From Amycolatopsis sp. NBRC 101858 (GTDB taxonomy: Bacteria > Actinomycetota > Actinomycetes > Mycobacteriales > Pseudonocardiaceae), in contig NZ_BSTD01000004.1 of NCBI RefSeq assembly GCF_030269325.1, positions 40,558 through 104,557 on the forward strand: DNA of 64,000 nucleotides. Reading direction: 5' to 3'. The first letter of the stretch is position 1. Every line of letters starts with the position of its first letter. Below are positions 24,444 through 32,305 of this stretch, in pieces. The translations under genes and the position numbers were made by a program. Below the pieces are notes generated by a model. It saw nothing but the letters and a program-made list of their open reading frames with translations, was not told where the DNA came from and searched no databases.

Positions 24444-25622
24444 TCACCGGATCGGGAGCGCCGGTCTCGGCCGGCGATCGCTCGCCGGACCGGGTGCCCC
24501 CGTTCCGGCCAGGGTCGCCGCCGCCAGGCCCGCCACGAACGCGCCGGGGGAGCCCGCCTCCGCGAAGAGCGCGCGCTGGCGCTGCGCGCCGGTCTTCCCG
24601 GCCCGCACCACGGCGAGCTGCCGCTCGACCGCCGCCAGGTCCCCGGCGGCCAGCAGGGCCGGCCCGGCGTAGTCCAGCAGTCCGTCGACGATCTGCCGCT
24701 GCGGGACGAGCTCGCCGGTGAAGGCGTCGATGCCGTGGCCGGGGGCGCCTTCGCGGGCCGCGGCGGTGAGGGACGCGAGCACCCGCCGGTCCGGTACCGG
24801 CCGGGGCGCGACCCCGGCCCGGGCCTCCGCGAGGATCGTGACGACGAGCGCGCGGGTCAGGCCCGCGAGCAGCACGGCATCCTCGACGGTCAGGCCGACG
24901 TCCGCGATCCGGACCTCCACCGTCGGGTACTTCGGCGAGAGCCGGGCGTAGAAATAGACGCCGTGGGCGTCCATCGCGTCACCCCGGCGCACCGCGTCGT
25001 CGACGCTCGCGGCGTAGGCGGCCGCGTCCGGCCAGTCGAGCGGGGGAAGCGCGGTCGGCCACCGCGACCACAGCGGGTACCGGCCGTCGGCCCACCCGGT
25101 GTCCACGCCGTGCGCGAACGGCGAATTCGCGCCGAGCGCCAGCAGCGGGGCGAGCCAGGGGCGCAGCCCGGCCAGGACCCGGACGCCGAGCGCCGGGGAC
25201 GGGATGCCGACGTGCACGTGGCAGGCGCACGTGCCGGCCTGCGGGATGAGCGAGGGGAACCGCTCGGCCAGCGCCTGGTACCGGGGATCGGCGGTGACGC
25301 CGGGCAGGCCCGGCAGGTCGCCGCACGGCGGGGTCCCGGACGCCAGCACGAGGCAGCCGGCGTGGCCGGCGGCGTCCGCCACGAGCCCGCGCAACCCGAG
25401 CAGTTCCGCCCGGATCCCGTCGAGGCCGGTGTGGATCCCGGTGGCGGTTTCGACCTGGAAGCGCAGGAACTCCGGCGTCACCGCGGGCTCGCCGTCGAGC
25501 AGTTCCAGCACCCGCGGCGCCGCGAGCGCCACGCCGCCGGTGACCGGGTCGGCGAGGACGAATTCCTCCTCCACGCCGAAGGTGAGCGGATCTCGTTCGA
25601 GCGGCGGAAGTCGCACGGGCAA
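24444..25622 (-). CDS. Carboxylate-amine ligase, YbdK/GCS2 family
   Basis: A 392-residue member of the glutamate-cysteine ligase 2 (YbdK) family, ATP-dependent enzymes that join a carboxylate to an amine. Typical elements are TFGVEEEFVLADP at the N-terminus, CACHVHVGIP, and TVEVRIADV. YbdK proteins show weak gamma-glutamylcysteine activity; in actinomycetes, which make mycothiol rather than glutathione, the true product is unclear. A TTG at 25622 is favoured by a GGAG site 6 bases upstream; a GTG two codons later is possible. Single gene, convergent to nothing. Confidence 0.88.
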   Translation of the reverse strand: MPVRLPPLERDPLTFGVEEEFVLADPVTGGVALAAPRVLELLDGEPAVTPEFLRFQVETATGIHTGLDGIRAELLGLRGLVADAAGHAGCLVLASGTPPCGDLPGLPGVTADPRYQALAERFPSLIPQAGTCACHVHVGIPSPALGVRVLAGLRPWLAPLLALGANSPFAHGVDTGWADGRYPLWSRWPTALPPLDWPDAAAYAASVDDAVRRGDAMDAHGVYFYARLSPKYPTVEVRIADVGLTVEDAVLLAGLTRALVVTILAEARAGVAPRPVPDRRVLASLTAAAREGAPGHGIDAFTGELVPQRQIVDGLLDYAGPALLAAGDLAAVERQLAVVRAGKTGAQRQRALFAEAGSPGAFVAGLAAATLAGTGAPGPASDRRPRPALPIR

Positions 25623-25771
25623 GGTCCGCTCCGTTCCTCGGTGGGGGCACCAGTCTCATTCGCCGGCCGTGCCGGAGAAAGGGCCGCCGGTCACCCGTCG
25701 GAGGCCATTCGGCCCTTCCGCGGACCGCCGGTGCGGACGGCCTCGGGTACTCTGCGGAGGCGCTTCCCGCC

Positions 25772-26563
25772 GTGGGGAATCGCCGATCGCAGAACCGGGA
25801 AGCGCTGAGCAGGGTGTCCACTATCCGTGACGAGTGGGGTGAGAACTCCTCACTGGGTCGCCTGTGGGCGTCGCTGACCACCCTGGCCGGGCAACGGGGC
25901 CGGGCGCTGTCCGTCGAATTCGTGTGCGCGGTCGCCGCGGAACGGTTCGGCGCCGAAGGGGCCAGCCTGATCGTGACCGGGACGACGGGGATGGCGGAGC
26001 TGCACAGCTCGATCGGGGAGCTCGGCCGCCTGATCCCCGAGCTCGAGGTGACGGTGGGGGAGGGCCCCATCCGGGACGCGCTGGAGCTGGCTTCCCCGGT
26101 GGTGATCACCGATCTCGACGCCGAACCGGTGCTGCGCCGGTGGCCGCTGTTCGCGCCGCTGGCGGCGGACGCGGGCGTGCGGGCGTGCTTCGCCTTCCCG
26201 CTGGCCGTCGGGGTGGTCCGGGCCGGTGTGCTCGTCCTGCTGCACGGCGCGCCGAGCGCGCCGGGGGCCGCGACGCTGCGGGAGGCGCTGGTGTTCGCCG
26301 ACCTGCTGCTCGCGATGCTGATGGGGGAGCAGGTGACCAGGAGCGGAAAGGTGCCCGGGCCGGCGGAGGACGGGTTCCCGATCGTCGGACCCGAGGTGCA
26401 CCAGGCGACCGGGATGATCGCCGCGCAGCTCGACACCGATCCGGACACCGCGTTCGCCCGGCTGCGGGCGCGGGCCTTCGCCGACGGCCGTCCGCTGTCC
26501 GAGGTCGCGGCCGACGTCGTCGCCCGCCGGCTGCGCTTCGACCCCGATCCGGACCTGCGATGA
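25772..26563 (+). CDS. GAF-ANTAR regulator
   Basis: A 263-residue protein with an N-terminal GAF sensor domain (about 40-195) and a C-terminal ANTAR RNA-binding domain (about 205-255; VHQATGMIAAQLDTDPDTAF and the LRARAF helix). ANTAR proteins bind paired RNA hairpins and prevent termination. I use the GTG at 25772 (GGAGG 11 bases upstream); a GTG at 25814 would remove 14 residues. It is followed closely by a second GAF-ANTAR gene. The ligand and RNA targets are unknown. Confidence 0.85.
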   Translation: MGNRRSQNREALSRVSTIRDEWGENSSLGRLWASLTTLAGQRGRALSVEFVCAVAAERFGAEGASLIVTGTTGMAELHSSIGELGRLIPELEVTVGEGPIRDALELASPVVITDLDAEPVLRRWPLFAPLAADAGVRACFAFPLAVGVVRAGVLVLLHGAPSAPGAATLREALVFADLLLAMLMGEQVTRSGKVPGPAEDGFPIVGPEVHQATGMIAAQLDTDPDTAFARLRARAFADGRPLSEVAADVVARRLRFDPDPDLR

Positions 26564-26606
26564 CCGAGACCGGCGGCGGTAGGCTGCCCGGGTGGGAAGG
26601 AGGCCG

Positions 26607-27338
26607 ATGCGCGAGGCCGGGCTGATCGACACCCTCGTCGAGCTGGCCGACACGTTGACCGGCGATTTCGACCTGATCGACTTCCTGCACCTGCTCGCGG
26701 GCCGGTGCGTCGAGCTGCTGGACGTCGACGCGGCCGGCGTCCTGCTCGCGCACCCGCACGGCCGGCTCCAGGTGGTCGCCAGCGCCGACGAAGCGCCGGA
26801 GATCATGGAGCTGTTCCAGATCCAGGTCGAGGAAGGGCCGAGCCTCGAGGCCTGGCAGGGCGGCGAACCGGTGGGCCACCCGGATCTCGCCGACGGCGAC
26901 ACCCCGTGGCCCCGGCTGCGGCGGATGGCCGCGACGGCGGGGTACGCGGCCGTCTACGCCGTCCCGATGCGGCTGCGTGACGAAAACGTCGGCGCCCTCT
27001 GCCTGTTCAAGGGCACGACCGGCGAGCCCGGCGGGGATTCGGTGCGGGCGGCGAAGGCGATGGTCGACGTCGCCACGATCGGCCTGATCCAGGCGCGGAC
27101 GGCCCGCCGGCACGAGGTCCTCGTCGAGCAGCTGCAGACGGCGTTGAACAGCCGGATCGTCATCGAGCAGGCGAAGGGCTTCGTGGCCGAGCGGCTCGGC
27201 GTGGACGTCGCCGCGGCGTTCGGCCTCCTGCGCGACTACGCGCGGTCGCGGGGCCGCCGGTTGACCGCGGTCGCCGGCGAGGTCGTCACCCGCTCGGCGA
27301 ACGTGCGTGATCTGTTCGACAACGGCCCGGCGCGGTAA
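26607..27338 (+). CDS. GAF-ANTAR regulator
   Basis: A 243-residue GAF-ANTAR protein. The GAF domain spans about 15-165 (LDVDAAGVLLAHPHGRLQVV, EEGPSLEAWQ) and the ANTAR domain about 175-235 (ALNSRIVIEQAKGFVAERLG, then LLRDYARSRGRRL). The ANTAR part is closer to consensus than in the upstream paralog. The ATG at 26607 sits 3 bases after AAGGAGG; a GTG at 26592 is the alternative start. It lies 43 bases after its neighbour, so the two are probably co-transcribed and may heterodimerise. Confidence 0.87.
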   Translation: MREAGLIDTLVELADTLTGDFDLIDFLHLLAGRCVELLDVDAAGVLLAHPHGRLQVVASADEAPEIMELFQIQVEEGPSLEAWQGGEPVGHPDLADGDTPWPRLRRMAATAGYAAVYAVPMRLRDENVGALCLFKGTTGEPGGDSVRAAKAMVDVATIGLIQARTARRHEVLVEQLQTALNSRIVIEQAKGFVAERLGVDVAAAFGLLRDYARSRGRRLTAVAGEVVTRSANVRDLFDNGPAR

Positions 27339-27657
27339 TTCCGGTTCTGTTTCTCTCTTGCGCGCGTGAACATTCCCGTTCTTTCGGGAGAATCGGTCGG
27401 GTATTACCCGTCCGGCGGGTTTCCCGGTGCCCGGTGTCGCCTGGATTCCGATTTTCGCATCGTGCACGTCCGGGCCTGAGGACTGATTCGCGGCTCCGCG
27501 GGCGGGAAAAGTTCATTCGGCCCTCGGGTCGAGGACGGTCGGCCCTGGGCCGGTCGCGGCCGGAGCGGACACGATGGCCGGAGGCCGCCCATCCGCGTCG
27601 CGCGGACAGCCGGCGTCCGACCGTTTCGGAACCGTTGCCACGAAAGGGGATCCGATC
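27339..27657. other. Intergenic region before the STAS gene
   Basis: This 319-base gap is less GC-rich than the flanking genes at its left end. A small hairpin ACCCG...CGGGT (27406-27420) followed by TTTCCC could be a terminator for the GAF-ANTAR pair. No convincing open reading frame or promoter consensus was found; the stretch GGGTAT at 27399-27404 recalls stress-sigma -10 boxes, but a matching -35 is not at the right spacing. Confidence 0.4.
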
Positions 27658-28104
27658 GTGAAGCCCATCGCCGTCGATGTCCCGCGTCCTCGCCGCCCGC
27701 TGCTGGAGATCCTGCCGCCGCCCGGCACCCGGCGGCCGCCGGCCCACCGGTACCAGGACCTGGCGATCACCGAGGAGTGGTGCGGCCCGGCGCTGGTCAT
27801 CGCGCTGGACGGCGAGGTCGACCTCGGCAGCGCACCCCTGCTCCGCCACGTCCTCGACGCGGCGCTGAGCCGGGCACCGCGGCGGGTGGTGGTGGACCTG
27901 TCGCGCGTCCGCTTCTTGAACACGGCGGGGCTGCTGGTGCTGATCGACGCGCACCGCCGCGCCGCCCCGGCCACCGACGTCCGGCTGGTGGCCACGACCC
28001 GCTCGACGTGCCGGCCGTTGCAGCTCACCCGGGCGTACGAGCGTCTGGCGATCCACTCTTCACGGACGGCGGCTCTTGCCGCGCCGCGAAGCCCCCGCTG
28101 CTGA
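27658..28104 (+). CDS. STAS-domain anti-sigma factor antagonist
   Basis: A 148-residue protein with a Pro-rich N-terminal tail (about 1-40) and a STAS domain. The core is LVIALDGEVDLGSAPLL and RRVVVDLSRVRFLNTAGLLV. The residue at the usual phosphorylation site is Thr (FLNTAG) rather than Ser. STAS antagonists bind serine-kinase anti-sigma factors and free a stress sigma factor. The start is the GTG at 27658 with AAAGGGGA upstream. No kinase partner is adjacent. The C-terminus SSRTAALAAPRSPRC is unusual and may be a tail extension. Confidence 0.85.
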   Translation: MKPIAVDVPRPRRPLLEILPPPGTRRPPAHRYQDLAITEEWCGPALVIALDGEVDLGSAPLLRHVLDAALSRAPRRVVVDLSRVRFLNTAGLLVLIDAHRRAAPATDVRLVATTRSTCRPLQLTRAYERLAIHSSRTAALAAPRSPRC

Positions 28105-28168
28105 CGGAGAGCCGGCTGTTGCGGCAGTGGCCCCTCGCCGCGCGGTGTAGCCGTCGCTGCCGGCCTGC

Positions 28169-28250
28169 CGGGTTACCGCCGCCGTGCTTGGTTCCGCGGG
28201 TCGTGCCGTGCGAGCGGAGTCGGCCCGTCGGGTCACCGCCGCCGTGCTTG
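28169..28250. repeat. Two copies of a 22-base element, 60 bases apart
   Basis: CGGGTTACCGCCGCCGTGCT... at 28169-28190 recurs at 28229-28250 with one change (T to C). It lies in the region downstream of the STAS gene. The function is unknown, and the second copy overlaps the end of the small minus-strand ORF. Confidence 0.5.
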
Positions 28251-28505
28251 CGGGGTGCTTCGCCATTGGCGGTGCTGGCTCGGGGGCTCCACCGGGTGCC
28301 CGGCTCGAGCGGAGCCGCCCGGGGTGTCGTCCGGCGGTGGACGGCCCTCCGCCGGCGCGAGGCCGAGGACCGCGAGCAGCAGCGCGCAGTCGTCGGCGTC
28401 GCGCGAGCCGGAGGCGACCACGCGAACGGCCTGGTGGCGCTGCTGCCTCGTCAGGGCGAAGGGATCCGTCGTGTCCTCGGGCGGCCACGACCGCGCGCCG
28501 CTCAT
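28233..28505 (-). CDS. Small conserved-looking hypothetical protein
   Basis: A 90-residue predicted protein starting at the ATG at 28505. The N-terminal half (LTRQQRHQAVRVVASGSRDA, then DDCALLLAVLGL) reads like a genuine helical domain, similar in character to small actinomycete proteins with a DCALLL motif. The C-terminal half is low-complexity and basic. The ribosome site is weak. The surrounding gaps (28105-28232 and 28506-28759) hold nothing else recognisable. Function unknown. Confidence 0.5.
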   Translation of the reverse strand: MSGARSWPPEDTTDPFALTRQQRHQAVRVVASGSRDADDCALLLAVLGLAPAEGRPPPDDTPGGSARAGHPVEPPSQHRQWRSTPQARRR

Positions 28506-28759
28506 CGGACCGGGGCTGGGCGCGCGCCCGTGCGGGGCTTGGTGTGGGCTGTCATTCCGGCCCTCCGGTCGGCGTCGACCACAGGTGTGGTGCCGCCGGG
28601 GACCGGGGCGGAGTCGCCGGGGCCTGCTGGCTCCCGGACCCCCGAATGTAGTCCTCCCCGCCGGGGGCCGGGGACGGCAAACGGGTTGGAGTGTTCAGCG
28701 CGGCCCCGCCGCAGTCGTTGCCGGACGCGGCTTTCGACCGGCCCCGTGCCGACCGGACG

Positions 28760-30094
28760 TCAAGCGTTCTGCGGACCCGGGACCGGCGTCCGATCGGCGG
28801 AAGCCATGGCGCTGTTCGTCTTCTGCCGCACCAGGAAGACCATCACCGCGCCCAGGACGCCCGCGATCGCGAACACCACGAAACCCAGCGACGACAGCCC
28901 GCCCGCGACGAGGATGCCGCCCAGCCACGGCCCGAACACCGCGCCCGTCCGGCCGACGCCGGACACCCAGCCGAGCGCCGTGGCCCGGCTGTCGGCGGGG
29001 TAGTACGCGCCGACCGCCGCGTAGATGAGCGTCTGCGCGCTGAACAGCCAGGCGCCCGTGAGGAACACGACCACGTACGTCACCACCAGCGGCATGTGCA
29101 CCGCCAGCAACCCGACGCCGCACGCGGTCAGCGCGAACCAGATGATCGCGACCGGCCGGGCCCCGAACCGGTCCGCGAGCCGCCCGGCGACGAGCATGCC
29201 CGCGATCCCGCCCAGGTTGATCACCAGCAGGAAGCTGATCGCGGAGCCGAGGTTGTAGCCGCTGCCGCGCATCATCGTCGGCAGCCAGGTGTTCACGCCG
29301 TACACCAGCAGCAGCCCGGCGAACGACGCGATCCAGAACAGCAGCGTCGTCATCCGCACCGACGGCGTGAACAAGCCGCGCAGCCCACCGCGCCGGTCGT
29401 CGGCCGGCTCCGGCGCGAACGTGTCGAGCGAAACCGCGAACTTGCCCGCGATCGCCCGTGCGCGGTCGGTCTTTCCCTTGGCCAGGAAGAACGTCAGCGA
29501 CTCCGGCAGCAGGAGGACGACCGCCGGCAGCACCACCACGAGCAGCAGCGCGCCGATCCAGTACACCGAGCGCCACCCCAGCGACTGGACGAGCGTCATC
29601 CCCAGCGCGCCGGCCAGCGCCCCGCCGGCCTGGTGGGCCGTCATCACGGTGGTGACGGCGAGGTTCTTCCGCCACGCCGGCGCGTACTCCATGACCATCG
29701 CGATCGCCGACGGCAGCAGCCCGCCGAGCCCGATCCCGGCGACGAACCGCGCCGCGCCGAAGAACTCGACCGTCGGCGCGGCGGCGCAGGCGGCCGCGGC
29801 CAGGGAGAACACCGTGACCCCGGTGATGATGATCTTCCGGCGGCCGGTGCGGTCGGTGAGGATGCCGGCCCCGAGCGCGCCGAGCATCATCCCGAACGTC
29901 GTCAGGCTGCCGATGGTCCCGCCGGTGACTGGGGTCAGGCCGAAGCTCTTGTCGGCCAGCACGCCCGGCAGCGTCGCCCCGTAGACGAACAGGTCCAGCC
30001 CGTCCAGCAGGACGAGGACCCAGCACAACGCGGTCACCCGGATGGAGAGCCGGACCGTCGCGGCGGCCGTACCGCCGAGTTCTCGTGTGGACAT
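28760..30094 (-). CDS. MFS aromatic acid transporter, AAHS type
   Basis: A 444-residue MFS protein with 12 helices. The first helix carries the DGLDLFVYG pattern of aromatic acid:H+ symporters (PcaK/BenK/GalT-like), followed by motif A as GILTDRTGRRKII. It should import a benzoate-type acid such as protocatechuate or gallate; which one is not readable. The ATG is at 30094, with the GntR operator 81-92 bases upstream inside the end of the preceding gene, so it can be transcribed separately from it. Confidence 0.9.
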   Translation of the reverse strand: MSTRELGGTAAATVRLSIRVTALCWVLVLLDGLDLFVYGATLPGVLADKSFGLTPVTGGTIGSLTTFGMMLGALGAGILTDRTGRRKIIITGVTVFSLAAAACAAAPTVEFFGAARFVAGIGLGGLLPSAIAMVMEYAPAWRKNLAVTTVMTAHQAGGALAGALGMTLVQSLGWRSVYWIGALLLVVVLPAVVLLLPESLTFFLAKGKTDRARAIAGKFAVSLDTFAPEPADDRRGGLRGLFTPSVRMTTLLFWIASFAGLLLVYGVNTWLPTMMRGSGYNLGSAISFLLVINLGGIAGMLVAGRLADRFGARPVAIIWFALTACGVGLLAVHMPLVVTYVVVFLTGAWLFSAQTLIYAAVGAYYPADSRATALGWVSGVGRTGAVFGPWLGGILVAGGLSSLGFVVFAIAGVLGAVMVFLVRQKTNSAMASADRTPVPGPQNA

Positions 30095-30169
30095 GCTCGT
30101 CCCTTTCGTCCCGGGGTGGCGAAGGAGTCCGAAGCTACATCCGATGAGATATTGAACACAAGACTTGCG

Positions 30170-30955
30170 TCAAGATTGTTGACAATCCCGTGTATCAGCT
30201 AGGTGCGCAAGGTGGTCACGGGCGGCGGACGCGACGTCGGCGCGCACGCCCAGCTCGCCGAGCATCTCGGCGGCCGCCGCCATCTCGGACGTCCGGCGGA
30301 CGGCGTGCTTGAACGAGCCGTCGACGAGCCGGTCGACCGTGGCGGCGTTCGCCGAGGTGAGCTCGTCGACGATGATCGTGCGCAGCCAGTCTTCGCAGCC
30401 CGCGGCGCGCGCGGCCGTCAGGGCTTCGACCACGGCGGCCGACATGCCCTTGAAGAACACGCTGCGCAGGAGCTTGCGCTCGGCGGCGAGCCCGGCGTCG
30501 CCGGCCATGACCTCGACCGCGGCGCCGAACGAGTTCAGCTTGGTGGCGACGGTGTCGGCGGCGACGCCGGTGGCGAGCATCGGGACGCGCAGGCCGCGGC
30601 CCGGCACCGGTGCCATGATCGCGATGTCGGCGAACGGCACGCCGTGCCCGGCGGCGATGTCCGCCAGCTTGCGCTTGGTGCCGGGGGAGGCGGTGTTCAG
30701 GTCGGCCCAGGCGGCGCCGGTCTTCACGCCGGCCAGGCCGGCTTCGAGCGCGCCGACGGCCGCGGCGGAGCTGTTCACGCTGAGCACCAGATCGGCGCCT
30801 TCGGCGGCTTCGGCCTCGGAGCCGGTCGCGACGACACCTTCGGCGGCGGTGACGGCCGGGTCGTAGCCGCGCACGACGGCCCCGGCGGCGACCAGGTCGC
30901 GAGCGAGTGCGCTGCCCGCTTCGCCGAGTCCGAGTACCGCGATGGTTCCGGTCAT
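30170..30955 (-). CDS. NAD(P)-dependent oxidoreductase, DUF1932 C-terminal domain
   Basis: A 261-residue beta-hydroxyacid-dehydrogenase-like protein. The Rossmann motif is GLGEAGSA near the N-terminus (MTGTIAVLGLGEAGSALARD) and the C-terminal helical domain (about 165-250) matches DUF1932. It lies in the GntR regulon among ligK, galD and the dioxygenase, divergent from gntR. The pathway needs a dehydrogenase to turn the ring-cleavage semialdehyde into 2-pyrone-4,6-dicarboxylate; the known enzyme, LigC, is of the Gfo/Idh family and is not seen here. This gene is a candidate substitute. The last codons (DCQQS) encode the operator for the next gene. ATG at 30955 after GAGAGGA. Confidence 0.85.
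   Translation of the reverse strand: MTGTIAVLGLGEAGSALARDLVAAGAVVRGYDPAVTAAEGVVATGSEAEAAEGADLVLSVNSSAAAVGALEAGLAGVKTGAAWADLNTASPGTKRKLADIAAGHGVPFADIAIMAPVPGRGLRVPMLATGVAADTVATKLNSFGAAVEVMAGDAGLAAERKLLRSVFFKGMSAAVVEALTAARAAGCEDWLRTIIVDELTSANAATVDRLVDGSFKHAVRRTSEMAAAAEMLGELGVRADVASAARDHLAHLADTRDCQQS
30175..30186 (-). promoter_or_regulatory. GntR-type operator upstream of the AAHS transporter
   Basis: ATTGTTGACAAT, the same 12-base palindrome as at 12690 and 32265. It lies within the last codons of the DUF1932 gene and 81 bases upstream of the transporter start, so it should control that gene's own promoter. A TTGACG box just downstream on the minus strand is a possible -35. Confidence 0.8.
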
Positions 30956-31006
30956 AGCAGAATCCTCTCTACAAGCTACGATCGAGTACACGATGTTCTC
31001 GACAAA

Positions 31007-31018
31007 ATTGTCAACAAA
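31007..31018. promoter_or_regulatory. GntR-type operator in the gntR/DUF1932 divergent region
   Basis: ATTGTCAACAAA differs from the palindrome by one base. It lies 12 bases before the gntR start and 51 bases before the divergent oxidoreductase start. On the minus strand it contains a TTGACA -35 box. This position would let the regulator repress itself and the oxidoreductase together. Confidence 0.8.
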
Positions 31019-31030
31019 CGGAGCCGGGGT

Positions 31031-31708
31031 ATGACGGAGAGTGCTGCGGACGGGCAGCCGGGGGAGCGTTCCGTGGTGGCGGCCATCCGCGACGCGATCG
31101 TCCGGGGCGAGTTCGTCCCCAATCAGAGGCTGGTGGAGGCGGACCTCTCCAGCCAGTTCGCGGCGAGCCGGGCGACGGTGCGCGCGGCGCTGATCGAGCT
31201 GACCAACGAGGGGCTCGTCGAGCGCGTGCAGAACCGGGGCGCCCGGGTGCGCGCGGTGTCGCTGGAAGAGGCCGTCGAGATTTCCGAAGTCCGCATGATG
31301 CTGGAGTCGCTGTGCGCGGCGAAGGCGGCGGAGCGCATTTCCGACGCGGAGATCGGCGAGCTGAAGGAGCTCGGCGAGCTGATGCACCAGGCGGTGGCCG
31401 GCGGCGACGTGGTCGGGTATTCGGGCCTCAACCAGCGGCTGCACCGCCGGGTCCGCGAGATCAGCGGCCAGCGCACGGCGGCGCAGGTGCTGGAGAGGCT
31501 GCGCGGCCAGAGCGTGCGCCACCAGTTCCGGTTGGCGATGCGCCCGGGCCGGCCCCAGGTGTCACTGCCGGAGCACTTGGCGATCATCGACGCGATTTGC
31601 GCGCACCACCCGGAGAGGGCGGCCGAGGCGGCGCGGGCGCATTTGGGGAGCGTGATCGAGGCCCTCAAGGCGGCTGATGCCGCGGAGGTCGCGCCGCTCC
31701 ACCGCTGA
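31031..31708 (+). CDS. GntR-family regulator (FadR/VanR-like)
   Basis: A 225-residue GntR protein. The winged HTH covers about 15-80 (VVAAIRDAIVRGEFVPNQRL, then SRATVRAALIELTNEGLVER) and an all-helical FCD ligand domain follows (ISEVRMMLESLCAAKAAERI ... SLPEHLAIIDAI). FCD-type repressors commonly bind short palindromes of this kind and are released by pathway carboxylates. The ATG at 31031 is only 12 bases past the operator at 31007. It is the obvious candidate to read all four ATTGT-N2-ACAAT sites. Confidence 0.92.
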   Translation: MTESAADGQPGERSVVAAIRDAIVRGEFVPNQRLVEADLSSQFAASRATVRAALIELTNEGLVERVQNRGARVRAVSLEEAVEISEVRMMLESLCAAKAAERISDAEIGELKELGELMHQAVAGGDVVGYSGLNQRLHRRVREISGQRTAAQVLERLRGQSVRHQFRLAMRPGRPQVSLPEHLAIIDAICAHHPERAAEAARAHLGSVIEALKAADAAEVAPLHR

Positions 31709-31711
31709 TCT

Positions 31712-32160
31712 CCGGCTGGGTTCGAAGGCCCAGGTGGGGGTGGGTGGCCGCGCTCGAAGGCCGTGGCGGGGATGGGTAGGCCGCGCCCGAAGCCCGCAGT
31801 GGGGTGGGTGGCCGCGCCCGAAGGCTGCGGCGGCTGGGTGGCCGCGCCCGAAGGCTGCGGCGGCTGGGTGGCCGCGCTCGAAGGCCGCAGTGGAGTGGGT
31901 GGCTGCGCCCGAACGCTGCGGCTGGGTGGCCGCGCCTGAAGACCACGGTGGATGGGTGGGCGGCGCTGGACGCCACGTTGGGTAGGTGGGCCGCGCCGAG
32001 CGGCACGTTGGGTGGGCCGCGCTCGACGCCCCGTCGGATTGTGGAGTGCGCTGAGCGGCGCGTTGGGTGAGCGGGCGCACCGAGCGGCGCGTTGGGGAGC
32101 GGGGCGCGCTTGAACGCCGCTTGAGTTGTGGGGTGCGCCGAACGCCGCCAGGGTGCGCGG
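31712..32160. repeat. Degenerate intergenic repeat array, about 30-33 bp units
   Basis: Roughly a dozen variants of GGTGGCCGCGCCCGAAGGCT... follow head to tail after the gntR stop. Two neighbouring units starting at 31834 are identical over 30 bases; the array decays toward 32160. Unit length is not constant, and predicted peptides are simple repeats (FGRGHPAAAA), so I do not consider it coding. It is not a CRISPR: there are no unique spacers. The remaining gap to 32262 shows nothing recognisable. Confidence 0.8.
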
Positions 32161-32262
32161 CCCACCCAAAGCTGCATCGGATCGTGAGCATCCCTTGCCA
32201 CAGAGATGCGCTCAGGTTCGCTGCCACTTTCCGCGCCCAGACCAGCGCCGACTTGCTCACCA

Positions 32263-32298
32263 AAATTGTTGACAATTTCGTCAACCGAACCGTACCGT
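32263..32298 (+). promoter_or_regulatory. GntR-type operator and leaderless promoter of ligK
   Basis: AAATTGTTGACAATTT (32263-32278) has 7-base perfect arms, the best copy of the operator. Its TTGACA (32269-32274) forms a -35 box; with an 18-base spacer TACCGT (32293-32298) is a -10. Transcription would then begin at or within a few bases of the ligK ATG (32306), and there is no ribosome site, so a leaderless message is likely. Confidence 0.8.
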
Positions 32299-32305
32299 AA
32301 CCCGT

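Noticed and set aside
27339..27657. Stress sigma-factor promoter (GGGTAT at 27399)
   Set aside because: No -35 element at the required spacing.
30956..31522. Long N-terminal extension of the DUF1932 gene
   Set aside because: It would run antisense through gntR and the operator; the ATG at 30955 has a good ribosome site and begins the Rossmann fold.
31712..32160. Possible CRISPR array
   Set aside because: Units are contiguous and degenerate with no unique spacers, and no cas genes are present.
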